A stretch of DNA of 64,000 nt from Deltaproteobacteria bacterium (GCA_029262275.1 JAJCZS010000007.1:122785-186784), one strand, 5' to 3'. Positions 1 to 9,237 are shown, counted from the stretch's first letter. The notes: generated from the sequence alone by a model not told the origin. Numbers and translations: made by a program.

Positions 1-156
1 CAGATTCTCGCCTGGCGTCTTTCCAACCTTTATCCGTCCTGGAATAATCCCATCAACTGAGTCCAAAGACGAAATATTGTGCTCGAGAAATTTTTTAAGG
101 CCTTTTATAATTCCGTGCTCTTGTTTGATTTTGTTCTTTCTGTATTTCATTCCCAT
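1..156 (-). CDS. Partial CDS (runs off window start), possible DUF2103-like predicted metal-binding protein
   Basis: Not in ORF track. Reverse-strand translation from ATG at 156: MGMKYRKNKIKQEHGIIKGLKKFLEHNISSLDSVDGIIPGRIKVGKTPGENL..., open to the window edge; HGIIKGL...IIPGRI recalls DUF2103. Confidence 0.5.
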   Translation of the reverse strand, partial: MGMKYRKNKIKQEHGIIKGLKKFLEHNISSLDSVDGIIPGRIKVGKTPGENL

Positions 157-257
157 TTTTTGTACTCTGAATAAACACTCTTCTTCTGTGAAACTAATAT
201 ACAATTAATCCATATTGTTTGCTATCAGTTAGGCAATGTTATACTTGCTTTTCGATT

Positions 258-1703
258 ATGGCAAAAATTACTGAACTTAATTTTAAGAATACTTACAGAG
301 GATTGCCTAAGGAGTTTTATGATCTAGTTGGTCCTACTCCCTTTGAGAATCCCCATTTAGTAAGCTTTAATCACGATGCTGCAGAGCTTATAGATCTAGA
401 TCCGGATCAATCAGATGTGCCCGAATTTATACAATATTTCTCAGGCAATGGACTTATTCCGGGTTCAGATCCCCTTGCTATGTATTACACTGGTCACCAG
501 TTCGGGGTCTATAACCCAGATATAGGGGACGGAAGAGCAATACTGCTAGGAGAGGTAAGAAACTCCAAAGGAGAGATTTGGGATCTTCACCTAAAAGGCT
601 CAGGCAGAACAAAGTTCTCAAGAGTTTTTGACGGCAGAGCTGTGTTGAGATCGTGCATAAGGGAGTATCTCTGCAGTGAGGCAATGCATGCGCTTGCTAT
701 TCCTACAACCAGAGCTCTTTGTATCATAGGAAGCGATGAGAAAGTAGAGCGCGAGACAACTGAGATGGGGGCTATGATGGTTAGAATGGCTCCAACCCAC
801 GTGCGTTTTGGCTCGTTTGAAGCATTTCACTATACAGAACGGCCTGATAATGTGAAGCTCCTTGCCGACTATGTTATTAAATACCATTTTCCAGAGTTTA
901 TTGAATCAGATGATAGATACGCGCTATTTTTCTTAGAAGTTGTCAAAAGAACAGCAGAATTAATGGCCCGTTGGCAATCGGTTGGTTTTACACACGGTGT
1001 TATGAATACTGATAACATGTCCATCACGGGGCTCACAATTGACTACGGCCCCTATGGCTTTATGGAGAACTATGATCCAGAATATGTGCCAAATCATTCA
1101 GATAACTTCGGCAGATATTCTTATCAAAACCAACCAGCAATAGCTCTTTGGAATTTAAATAAACTGGCACTTTCTATAACTTCAATTCTGCCTCAGCCTA
1201 AAGATATTTCAGATGAGTTTCGAGATATCTATTCAAGAACCTATGTTGATATTATGAGAAAGAAGCTTGGATTAAAAGAGGCCCACACAGAAGATATTGA
1301 ACTAATAAAAGGGATGATCAATATTTTATCTACACAGAGGGTTGATTATACGATTTTCTTTAGAAGATTAAGCGATATAGGGTCTCAAGATTTATTTTCT
1401 ATGTTTAAAGAAAAGTCTGAGATTCAAAATTGGATGGTTCTCTATAAAAAGAGGCTTCAGGCAGAAAATAGTAATGACGCGGAGCGTAAAAAAGATATGG
1501 ATAGGATAAATCCTAAATTTATTTTACGAAATTACTTAGCTGAGAGTGCAATTAGAAAAGCAGTTGATGAAGCTGACTACTCTGAGATTAATAGACTCCA
1601 TCAAATTTTGAAGGACCCTTTTAGTGAGCAAGTGCAATTTCAGGATTATGCTGAACCTTCTCCCGACTGGGGACGCAATCTAGTTATAAGCTGCTCTTCT
1701 TAA
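258..1703 (+). CDS. selO: SelO/YdiU family protein (pseudokinase-fold protein adenylyltransferase)
   Basis: YTGHQFGVYNPDIGDGRAILLGEV, LHLKGSGRTKFSR.DGRAVLRSCIREYL, FTHGVMNTDNMSI..TIDYGPYGFME; ends CSS. Start chosen at the internal Met (MAKITELNF) of the ORF opening at 219. Confidence 0.93.
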   Translation: MAKITELNFKNTYRGLPKEFYDLVGPTPFENPHLVSFNHDAAELIDLDPDQSDVPEFIQYFSGNGLIPGSDPLAMYYTGHQFGVYNPDIGDGRAILLGEVRNSKGEIWDLHLKGSGRTKFSRVFDGRAVLRSCIREYLCSEAMHALAIPTTRALCIIGSDEKVERETTEMGAMMVRMAPTHVRFGSFEAFHYTERPDNVKLLADYVIKYHFPEFIESDDRYALFFLEVVKRTAELMARWQSVGFTHGVMNTDNMSITGLTIDYGPYGFMENYDPEYVPNHSDNFGRYSYQNQPAIALWNLNKLALSITSILPQPKDISDEFRDIYSRTYVDIMRKKLGLKEAHTEDIELIKGMINILSTQRVDYTIFFRRLSDIGSQDLFSMFKEKSEIQNWMVLYKKRLQAENSNDAERKKDMDRINPKFILRNYLAESAIRKAVDEADYSEINRLHQILKDPFSEQVQFQDYAEPSPDWGRNLVISCSS

Positions 1704-1709
1704 CCCCAC

Positions 1710-3857
1710 TTAGTTCTCAAGATAGCTTGCTATTATCTTTTTATCACCTACGCTTGGGAAAAATACAGTAACTTTTGCCTCATCACCGGCCCCTTCCACT
1801 TTTTTAATAAGACCTTCTCCAAAAGCCGAGTGATTAACTTTCTGCCCTACTTTGTATCTGCCGGTATAAGTAGGAACTGAATGGGTTTTTGTTTTTGGTT
1901 TGTTTGAAGTTCTTCTAGAGCTATAATTTCTATCCTGAGTGCGATAATCGAAATTCTGCATCTTAATTAACTCAGTTGGCAGCTCGGAAATGAACCTTGA
2001 TGTCACAGTCCCCTGCTGTTTTCCAAAAACCATTCTTCTATTAGCGCTTGCTAGATATAGCTTTTCTTTAGCTCTCGTTAATCCCACATAAAAGAGTCTT
2101 CTTTCTTCCTCTACCTGCCCACTCATGGTGGAATTAAAGTGAGGAAGCAAGTTCTCCTCCATGCCAGCAATAAATACTACAGGGAATTCTAGCCCCTTTG
2201 CTGAGTGAAGAGTCATGAGAGTTACCTGATCTGAATCTTCAGTATAGTTATCCAAATCGCTTGCAAGAGAAACACTGCTTAAGAAATCGTTTAGAGTTGC
2301 CTCTTCCCTTTCTTTCTGAAATTCTACGGCTAGATTTAAGATCTCTCCTACGTTTTCCCTTCTCTCCTCTTCTTTCTCCAACATGTCTAGATATTTGGTT
2401 TTATGGAGTACATGATTGATTAAATCAACTATGTCATCTTTCTCTGGAAACTCTAGTAGTTCGGCAAGTAAATTATTTAGTCTCTCTAATTTGGTTAAAA
2501 CACTGTTTGAAAGAAGTTTGTCTTTAAGCACTAACTGGAGTGCCTCATAAAAAGATACTCCCTTTTCTTGTGCTATCACATCAAGCTTATCAATTGTAAC
2601 TTTTCCTATCCCTCTGGGGGGTACATTTATTATTCGTTTAAGTCCTATTTCATCTAAGGGGTTTGCAATTATTCTAAGGAACGCGAGTATGTCCTTTATC
2701 TCTTTTCTTTTATAAAACTCCGTTCCACCCACTATTTTATATGGAATCGATTTAGCAAGCAGCTCTTCTTCAATCAGCCTAGACTGAGAGTTGGTTCTAA
2801 AGAAAACAGCAATATCTTTGTAAGGATGTCCACTTGTCTTTTTTAAATCCGCTATTTGAGAAGATATATGTCTAGCCTCGTTCTTATCGTCGCTAGCCTC
2901 ATAGTAGTGAATTAGATCACCTTTATCATTTTCAGTGTGCAGATTCTTTTCGTGTCTGTTTTTGTTATGTGTTATGAGCTCATTTGCTGCTCCAAGAATG
3001 GTCTTAGTGGATCTATAGTTTTGCTCAAGCTTAATAATCTTTGACTGAGGAAAGTCTTTCTCAAAGTTTAGGATATTTTTTATATCAGCCCCTCGCCAGC
3101 CGTATATAGACTGATTGTCATCCCCTACTACAAATATGTTCTTATGTTTTCTAGATAGAAGCTCGACAATTTTATACTGAACATAGTTTGTATCTTGATA
3201 CTCGTCTACTAATATATGCTGGAACTGATTCTGATAGTTTTCTAAGACCTCAGGTTGTTTCTCAAATAGTTTGACTGTGAGATGCAGTAAATCCCCAAAA
3301 TCAAGGGCATTGGATTTCCTGATCTCTTCTTCGTATAGTGTATATATTCTTTGTACATTTTTGTCATAGTCCCTTAACTCTGGGGCGTCTGAAGCAAAAC
3401 CTTTATTCTTGGCCCCATCTATTTGAGCTCTAGCAGATTTAGGGCTGATTAACCTATCTCCTATGTTAAGCCTGCCCATGCAATCTTTAATGAGTCTTAA
3501 TTGATCGCTGTCATCATAGATTACAAAATCCCGATTGTATCCTTCCATTTTGTGAATATCGCGCTTGAGGATTCTAAGACACGTTGAATGAAAAGTTCCA
3601 ATCCATACATTTTTAACCTCGTTTTGAGCAATTCGGGACACTCTTTGTTTCATTTCGTTTGCTGCCTTATTCGTGAAAGTTACAGCCAAAATATTATAGG
3701 GTCTAACATTTTGCTCTTCTATTAGATACGCGATTCTCTGTGTGATTATGCGGGTTTTCCCTGAGCCTGCTCCTGCAAGAACAAGCAATGGACCGCCTGA
3801 ATGTGTGACAGCTTCTTGCTGTGAGCTATTTAGATTCTCTTTGGAATTAGATGCCAT
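1710..3857 (-). CDS. pcrA: UvrD/PcrA-type ATP-dependent DNA helicase (SF1)
   Basis: LNSSQQEAVTHSGGPLLVLAGAGSGKTRIITQRIAYL, VDEYQDTN, GDDNQSIYGWRGAD, LMTLHSAKGLEFPVVFI, VGLTRAKEKLYLA. Confidence 0.93.
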   Translation of the reverse strand: MASNSKENLNSSQQEAVTHSGGPLLVLAGAGSGKTRIITQRIAYLIEEQNVRPYNILAVTFTNKAANEMKQRVSRIAQNEVKNVWIGTFHSTCLRILKRDIHKMEGYNRDFVIYDDSDQLRLIKDCMGRLNIGDRLISPKSARAQIDGAKNKGFASDAPELRDYDKNVQRIYTLYEEEIRKSNALDFGDLLHLTVKLFEKQPEVLENYQNQFQHILVDEYQDTNYVQYKIVELLSRKHKNIFVVGDDNQSIYGWRGADIKNILNFEKDFPQSKIIKLEQNYRSTKTILGAANELITHNKNRHEKNLHTENDKGDLIHYYEASDDKNEARHISSQIADLKKTSGHPYKDIAVFFRTNSQSRLIEEELLAKSIPYKIVGGTEFYKRKEIKDILAFLRIIANPLDEIGLKRIINVPPRGIGKVTIDKLDVIAQEKGVSFYEALQLVLKDKLLSNSVLTKLERLNNLLAELLEFPEKDDIVDLINHVLHKTKYLDMLEKEEERRENVGEILNLAVEFQKEREEATLNDFLSSVSLASDLDNYTEDSDQVTLMTLHSAKGLEFPVVFIAGMEENLLPHFNSTMSGQVEEERRLFYVGLTRAKEKLYLASANRRMVFGKQQGTVTSRFISELPTELIKMQNFDYRTQDRNYSSRRTSNKPKTKTHSVPTYTGRYKVGQKVNHSAFGEGLIKKVEGAGDEAKVTVFFPSVGDKKIIASYLEN

Positions 3858-3949
3858 ATTATTATAAAATCCTTGTACAAAGATACTATAATCGGGGAAG
3901 AGGAGCTTGAATTGATACCAATTTACTTTTCTAAACCAAGTATTGCTTG

Positions 3950-4023
3950 TGGCTGGGCCGAGAGGATTCGAACCTCTACAACTGGCGTCAAAGGCCAGGG
4001 TCCTACCATTAGACGACGGCCCA
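3950..4023 (-). tRNA. tRNA-Gln (anticodon TTG), CCA encoded
   Basis: Reverse complement TGGGCCGTCGTCTAATGGTAGGACCCTGGCCTTTGACGCCAGTTGTAGAGGTTCGAATCCTCTCGGCCCAGCCA folds as a cloverleaf; GGTTCGAATCC T-arm; anticodon TTG. Confidence 0.96.
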
Positions 4024-4187
4024 ACACAAAAAGCAGTGATTATGTTACCAAGATTTTATATTCATAGCAATAAAATTTCTAATATTCATTCGATTTTAGA
4101 ATAAAAATTTCTTTATGTGCGCTTTTAGTATAATCTCCTTGACAGGTAGTGTTTTATATAAGAAACTTAAGCGTTTTAAAACACTAT

Positions 4188-4262
4188 GAGCGCGTAGCTC
4201 AGGGGTAGAGCGCTTGCTTGACATGCAAGAGGTCGCTGGTTCAAATCCTGCCGTGCTCACCA
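4188..4262 (+). tRNA. tRNA-Val (anticodon GAC), CCA encoded
   Basis: GAGCGCGTAGCTCAGGGGTAGAGCGCTTGCTTGACATGCAAGAGGTCGCTGGTTCAAATCCTGCCGTGCTCACCA; anticodon stem CTTGC/GCAAG, loop TTGACAT. Confidence 0.95.
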
Positions 4263-4276
4263 CGTAAAATAAGAAT

Positions 4277-6211
4277 ATGCCAAATATAAACATTCAGCTC
4301 CCAGATGGGGAAAATAAATCGTATCCAAAAGGAACCACTGTAGGCGAGATTATAGAGTCTATAGGGGCTCAGAACTCAGCAGTCGGAGCCAAAGTAAATG
4401 GAAATTTGGCTGATTTTTATTATGAGTTAGAGTCGGACTCTGATGTAGAGCCTATAAAGGTTAATACTGATGAGGGGCTTTACTTTATAAGACACACAGC
4501 GGCCCACATAATGGCCGAAGCTGTGCAAAGCCTATTTCCTGATGCAAAAGTTACCATAGGGCCTGTTATAGAAAATGGCTTTTATTATGATTTTGAATAC
4601 TCCCGTGGGTTTACTCCTGAGGATCTAGCTGCAATAGAGAAGAAGATGAAGGAGATCGCAGGGCAGAAAAAACCTTTGACCAGAAAGAAAGTCTCAAGGG
4701 AAGACGCGATCCAAATATTTGAGAGTGACGGTGAGAACTACAAAGTTGAAATCGTAAATGATTTACCTTCTGATGAACCCATAACAATATATGATCAAGA
4801 CGGCTGGTATGACCTCTGTCGTGGTCCCCATGCACCTTCAACAGGATTTGTACGGGCATTTAAGCTTCTTAGCTCAGCAGGTGCTTACTGGAGAGGCGAT
4901 GAGAAAAATACAATGCTGCAGAGGATTTATGGCACGGCGTTTTGGGACAGAAAAGAACTCAAGAGTTATCTAGAAAAACTTGAAGAAGCTAAAAAAAGAG
5001 ACCACAGAAAAGTTGGAAAGGAACTGGATCTATTTAGTATTCAGGAAGATATAGGACCCGGGCTTGTATTATGGCATCCAAAGGGTTCAAGAATAAGACG
5101 TGTTATTGAGGATTTTTGGCGTGAGCAGCATGATAAATATGGATATGAGCTTCTCTACACGCCTCATATAGCAAACATTGATCTTTGGAAAACGAGCGGG
5201 CATTTGGAATTTTACAGTGAAAATATGTATCCGCGTATGGAAGTCGACAACACTGAGTATCAGATAAAACCTATGAACTGTCCTTTCCATATAATGATCT
5301 ACAAAACTGATATAAGAAGTTACAGGGATCTTCCACTTAGATGGGCAGAAATAGGAACTGTCTATCGTTATGAGAGGTCAGGTGTACTGCACGGACTTCT
5401 TAGGGTAAGAGGTTTCTCCCAGGACGATGCGCACATATTTTGCAGGCCTGATCAAATAGAGGAAGAAGTTCTAGGAGTTCTAAATTTAACAATTCTATTT
5501 CTAAAGACATTTGGATTTGATGATTATGAAATATATCTTTCCACCCGCCCTGAGAAGTTTGTGGGTGATGAAGAGGTTTGGGATAAAGCCACCGATGCAC
5601 TTAGAAACGCACTAGATAGCAGGGGTTTGGCATATGAGGTAGATGAGGGTGGAGGAGCATTCTACGGACCCAAGATTGACTTAAAAATAAAGGATGTCTT
5701 AGGTAGAGCTTGGCAGTGCTCAACTGTTCAGGTAGATTTTAACCTTCCTGAGAGGTTTGATATGTCATATATAGGAGATGACAATAGTCGTCATCAGCCT
5801 ATAATGATTCACCGTGCAATATTCGGCTCAATGGAAAGGTTCTTTGGGGTGCTCATTGAACACTATGGTGGAGCGTTTCCATTATGGCTAAGTCCTGTTC
5901 AGATGCGTATTGCAACGATTGGCGATGAGCAGGTTGAATATGGTGAGAAGATATATGAAGCTTTGCGGGAAAAAAAGATGAGAGTTGAAAAAGATTTTAG
6001 AAATGAAAAGTTGGGATTCAAAGTTAGAGAAGCTCAGCTTGAAAAGATTCCCTATCTGCTTGTTATAGGGAATAATGAGATGGAATCAGGCACAATAGCG
6101 CCTAGAAAATTGGGAGGAAAAAATTTACCATCTATGACAATTGAAGATTTTTTAAATTCAGTAGAAAATGAACTTGACCCCCAAACATGGCGGGAGGTCG
6201 AACAGAGATAG
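4277..6211 (+). CDS. thrS: Threonyl-tRNA synthetase
   Basis: TGS domain start (INIQLPDGENKSYPKGTTVGEI), HIMAEAV, KPMNCPFHI, RHQPIMIHRAIFGSMERF. Confidence 0.97.
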   Translation: MPNINIQLPDGENKSYPKGTTVGEIIESIGAQNSAVGAKVNGNLADFYYELESDSDVEPIKVNTDEGLYFIRHTAAHIMAEAVQSLFPDAKVTIGPVIENGFYYDFEYSRGFTPEDLAAIEKKMKEIAGQKKPLTRKKVSREDAIQIFESDGENYKVEIVNDLPSDEPITIYDQDGWYDLCRGPHAPSTGFVRAFKLLSSAGAYWRGDEKNTMLQRIYGTAFWDRKELKSYLEKLEEAKKRDHRKVGKELDLFSIQEDIGPGLVLWHPKGSRIRRVIEDFWREQHDKYGYELLYTPHIANIDLWKTSGHLEFYSENMYPRMEVDNTEYQIKPMNCPFHIMIYKTDIRSYRDLPLRWAEIGTVYRYERSGVLHGLLRVRGFSQDDAHIFCRPDQIEEEVLGVLNLTILFLKTFGFDDYEIYLSTRPEKFVGDEEVWDKATDALRNALDSRGLAYEVDEGGGAFYGPKIDLKIKDVLGRAWQCSTVQVDFNLPERFDMSYIGDDNSRHQPIMIHRAIFGSMERFFGVLIEHYGGAFPLWLSPVQMRIATIGDEQVEYGEKIYEALREKKMRVEKDFRNEKLGFKVREAQLEKIPYLLVIGNNEMESGTIAPRKLGGKNLPSMTIEDFLNSVENELDPQTWREVEQR

Positions 6212-6999
6212 CTAGAGTGAAAGGAAGAGGATATAGTAGGAGTAAAGAGCCCGAAGTTAGGATTAACCAGCGAATTAGAGCCAGGGAAGTAAGGCTAGTG
6301 GATACTGATGGAGGACAATTAGGAGTAGTAACAATTAAAGAGGCTCTTGATTTGTCTGAGCAAAGGGGTGTTGATCTTGTAGAGGTCGCGCAAAATGCCA
6401 ATCCTCCAGTTTGTCGGTTAATGGATTACGGAAAGTACAAATATGAATTAAAAAAACAAGCAGCTGCAAAAAAACAGAAATCTCAAACAGTTAAAGAAAT
6501 TAAATTTCGCCCAAATATTGGAGATCATGATCTAGATGTGAAAATAGGTCGCATCAGAGAGTTTTTGGGAGAAGATAATAAAACAAAAATTAGAATATTT
6601 TTTAGAGGCAGAGAGATTGTACACCCGGAGTTAGGGCGAAAGTTGGCCAATAGAATTCTTGAAAGGGTTGCAGATCTTGGAGGTGTCGATATACCTCCAA
6701 AAATGGAAGGCAAAAATTTAATAATGGTGATTACACCAAATAAAAATACTCAAGAGAAAGTTGCACAAAAGAAAATAACTCAAGAGAAGGTTGCAGCAAA
6801 GAAAAATATTCAAGATAAAGTTGTTCAAGAAGAAGTTGCTCAAGAAAAAGTAGTTCAAGAGGAAGTTACTCAAGAAGAAGTAGTTCAAGAGAAAGTAGTT
6901 CAAGAGGAAGTTACTCAAGAAGAAGTAGTTCAAGAGGAAGTTGCTCAAGAGAAAAATACTCAAGGTGGGAAAGAAAATGCCGAAGATGAAAACAAATAG
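6187..6999 (+). CDS. infC: Translation initiation factor IF-3 with a long repetitive acidic/basic C-terminal extension
   Basis: INQRIRAREVRLVDTDG..LGVV, DLVEVAQNANPPVCRLMDYGKYKYE, KEIKFRPNIGDHDLDVKI, RGREIVHPELG; ~85-aa VQEEV-type repeat tail. Overlaps thrS by 25 nt and rpmI by 23 nt; the start codon is not certain. Confidence 0.93.
   Translation: MAGGRTEIARVKGRGYSRSKEPEVRINQRIRAREVRLVDTDGGQLGVVTIKEALDLSEQRGVDLVEVAQNANPPVCRLMDYGKYKYELKKQAAAKKQKSQTVKEIKFRPNIGDHDLDVKIGRIREFLGEDNKTKIRIFFRGREIVHPELGRKLANRILERVADLGGVDIPPKMEGKNLIMVITPNKNTQEKVAQKKITQEKVAAKKNIQDKVVQEEVAQEKVVQEEVTQEEVVQEKVVQEEVTQEEVVQEEVAQEKNTQGGKENAEDENK
6741..6966 (+). repeat. Degenerate 15-nt tandem repeat in the 3' part of infC, containing a perfect 45-bp tandem duplication
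   Basis: Unit like GTAGTTCAAGAGGAA (V-V-Q-E-E). 6847-6891 is identical to 6892-6936 (aaagtagttcaagaggaagttactcaagaagaagtagttcaagag). Confidence 0.93.
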
Positions 7000-7165
7000 G
7001 AGTGCCGCAAAGAGGTTTAAGCTTACTGGCAGCGGCAAGGTAAAAAGAACAAGAGGTGGAGGACACCACTTGAACGCTAAGAAGGCTAGAAAGCGTAAGA
7101 GAAGGCTTAATGAGAATGTATTTTTAAGCGGTTCTGTTGCTAAAAGAATAAAAACTTATATATAA
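6977..7165 (+). CDS. rpmI: 50S ribosomal protein L35
   Basis: MPKMKTNRSAAKRFKLTGSGKVKR; start chosen inside the ORF opening at 6941. Confidence 0.95.
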   Translation: MPKMKTNRSAAKRFKLTGSGKVKRTRGGGHHLNAKKARKRKRRLNENVFLSGSVAKRIKTYI

Positions 7166-7194
7166 ATAAGGTCTATAAAGATTAGGAGAAAGAC

Positions 7195-7548
7195 ATGAGA
7201 GTAAAAAGAGGGGTTCCTTCAAGGAAAAGAAGAAAAAGGCTGCTGAAACAGGCCAAAGGTTTTTGGGGTAGAAGAAAAAATAATATCAGAAGAGCCAAAG
7301 AAACTCTTATTCGCGCGTTGGCGTATGCCTATAGAGATAGGCGTCAAAGAAAAAGAGATTTCAGAAGATTGTGGATTGCCAGAATTAATGCAGCTGTAAG
7401 ACCTTATGGTCTCTCCTACAGTAAATTCATGGGTTCTTTAAAGAAGGCAGGAGTGGAGCTTGATAGAAAAGCCCTCTCTGAGATGGCAATTAGGGAGCCT
7501 GAGAGTTTTAAGGCAGTTGTTGATGTTGCTAAGTCAGGCTTAAACTAG
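7195..7548 (+). CDS. rplT: 50S ribosomal protein L20
   Basis: [37 protein letters not shown]...[22 protein letters not shown]. Confidence 0.97.
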   Translation: MRVKRGVPSRKRRKRLLKQAKGFWGRRKNNIRRAKETLIRALAYAYRDRRQRKRDFRRLWIARINAAVRPYGLSYSKFMGSLKKAGVELDRKALSEMAIREPESFKAVVDVAKSGLN

Positions 7549-7603
7549 AATCAGCTATTGTAGAAGTTCGTATTTCCCAATTACCAATTCCAAAATAAGA
7601 TAA

Positions 7604-8260
7604 CTAAACTGTGTGCGGGTCATCCTCAAGGGGACAGCCCGTACATATAGGTTTTTGCTTTTTGCAGTGCTCTTTAGCTACCTTTACAATTAGAGCGTGG
7701 TACTCATTAAAAATCTCAACATCATTTTCTAATGAGTCCATGAACAGCTCCTGCATTTCGTTGTAGTTAGTTTGTTCAGGAACAACACCATGTCTTGAAA
7801 ATATTCTGTGTGTATAGGCATCGATTACAAATACCGGCTTGTTAGCGCAGTAGAGAATTATAGAATCAGCGGTCTCAGGCCCTATACCCTTTATCTCTAA
7901 AAGCTTATCTCTGAGCATAGAAGCTTCCTGATCAAACATCTTCTCTAACTCTCCCTCATAATTCTCATATAAGAAGTTGATGAAGTTCTTAATTTTGAGC
8001 GCTTTTTGATTGTAGTAGCCAGAAGACCTAATTAACTGTGCCAGCTCATCCGTCGTTATCAGTCTTAACATTTCAACCGAAATAACATTTAAGTCCTTTA
8101 AGTTTTGGATCGCTTTTTCAACATTTGTCCATGAAGTGTTTTGCGTAAGTATGGCTCCCAAAACACATTCAAGCTCTGAGTCTCCAGGCCACCAGCCTTG
8201 CGGGCCGTATTTTGTATACAGCAGTCTATATATTTTATTTATGCGCTCTGGGATAGTCAT
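7604..8260 (-). CDS. Endonuclease III-like HhH-GPD DNA glycosylase with C-terminal Fe-S motif
   Basis: ECVLGAILTQNTSWTNVEKAIQNL, LLEIKGIGPETADSIILYCANKPVFVIDAYTHRIFSRHG, C-terminal CKKQKPICTGCPL. Confidence 0.85.
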   Translation of the reverse strand: MTIPERINKIYRLLYTKYGPQGWWPGDSELECVLGAILTQNTSWTNVEKAIQNLKDLNVISVEMLRLITTDELAQLIRSSGYYNQKALKIKNFINFLYENYEGELEKMFDQEASMLRDKLLEIKGIGPETADSIILYCANKPVFVIDAYTHRIFSRHGVVPEQTNYNEMQELFMDSLENDVEIFNEYHALIVKVAKEHCKKQKPICTGCPLEDDPHTV

Positions 8261-8274
8261 CTGTTTTAATAGAT

Positions 8275-9117
8275 CTAGTTTGTGATCTGATTATTAGGGG
8301 CTTTTGAAGCGCTATTATAATAGGTCATAGCCTCAGGCAGCCACTTTTGTAAATTTTGAATTCTTGTTTGATAACCAGGATGTGTAGATAAAAATTCAGG
8401 AGCCCCCGATTTTCCTTGGGAAGCTGCCTCCATTCTTTGCCAAAATGCTACTGCTTCTCTAGGATCATATCCCGCTTTAGCCATATATATTAGACCAATT
8501 CTATCGGCTTCTGATTCCTGAGAACGACCAAATGGAAGCAGTACCCCAACATTCGCTCCAAGGCCGTATGCCTGCATCACAGCTTCATAAACATATGGAT
8601 CACTCCCGCCCATAGCAGCTCCTATTCCAACTGCTCCAAGTTGCGCGAGAACACTGGTTGAGACTCTCTCGCCTCCATGGCGAGCTGCCACATGAGCAAC
8701 CTCATGAGCCATTACAGTGGCGAGACCCGCATCAGTCTGGGCAACAGGAAGTATGCCTGTATAAACTGCTACCTTACCGCCAGGCAGTGCAAAGGCGTTT
8801 ATTTGCTCATCATCCTCAATTACTTTGAAATCCCAATTATAATTTTGGGTATGTGATACAGCAGCGATTCTTTGACCCACCCTAGTTACTGCATCATTAT
8901 AGCTCTGATTTGTTGACATTGTCTCATTTTTTATTACCTCATTAAAAGCGGTAAGGCCCATCTCATTCTCTTGAGATTGGGTGAGAATAATAAATTGAGA
9001 GCGTCCTGTTACAGGTGCTTTATAGCAAGCAATAATGGAGGAGGTTATTAATAAAAAACTAAATAGAAGTAATAAAAATGTGTGTGGTTTTATTGAAGTT
9101 ATAGTTCTTAACATCAC
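8275..9117 (-). CDS. M48-family metalloprotease, probable lipoprotein
   Basis: N-terminal hydrophobic segment then IIAC; AHEVAHVAARHGGE (HExxH); QESEADRIGLIYMAKAGYDP. Confidence 0.9.
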   Translation of the reverse strand: MMLRTITSIKPHTFLLLLFSFLLITSSIIACYKAPVTGRSQFIILTQSQENEMGLTAFNEVIKNETMSTNQSYNDAVTRVGQRIAAVSHTQNYNWDFKVIEDDEQINAFALPGGKVAVYTGILPVAQTDAGLATVMAHEVAHVAARHGGERVSTSVLAQLGAVGIGAAMGGSDPYVYEAVMQAYGLGANVGVLLPFGRSQESEADRIGLIYMAKAGYDPREAVAFWQRMEAASQGKSGAPEFLSTHPGYQTRIQNLQKWLPEAMTYYNSASKAPNNQITN

Positions 9118-9197
9118 GAATCACCTGGACTTAAAAAGTAGTTTATATGATTAATATAACTTATTTCTTAGTGATTCTTAACAAAAGATTAGGATCT

Positions 9198-9237
9198 AAG
9201 CTTTTATCTACCGGCGGTGCGTGGTAGATAAAAGCTT
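9198..9237. repeat. Perfect 15-bp inverted repeat with 10-nt loop
   Basis: AAGCTTTTATCTACC-ggcggtgcgt-GGTAGATAAAAGCTT, downstream of the aminotransferase on the minus strand. Confidence 0.9.

Noticed and set aside
3873-4293. Short ORFs 3873..4067 (+) and 4096..4293 (-)
   Set aside because: They lie across the tRNA-Gln and tRNA-Val genes; phrases such as 'STAGFEPATSC' and 'WAERIRTST' are well-known spurious translations of tRNA T-arms.
6718-7038. Leu/Phe/Asn-rich minus-strand ORF
   Set aside because: It is the reverse-strand translation of the infC 15-nt repeat tail; no independent coding evidence.
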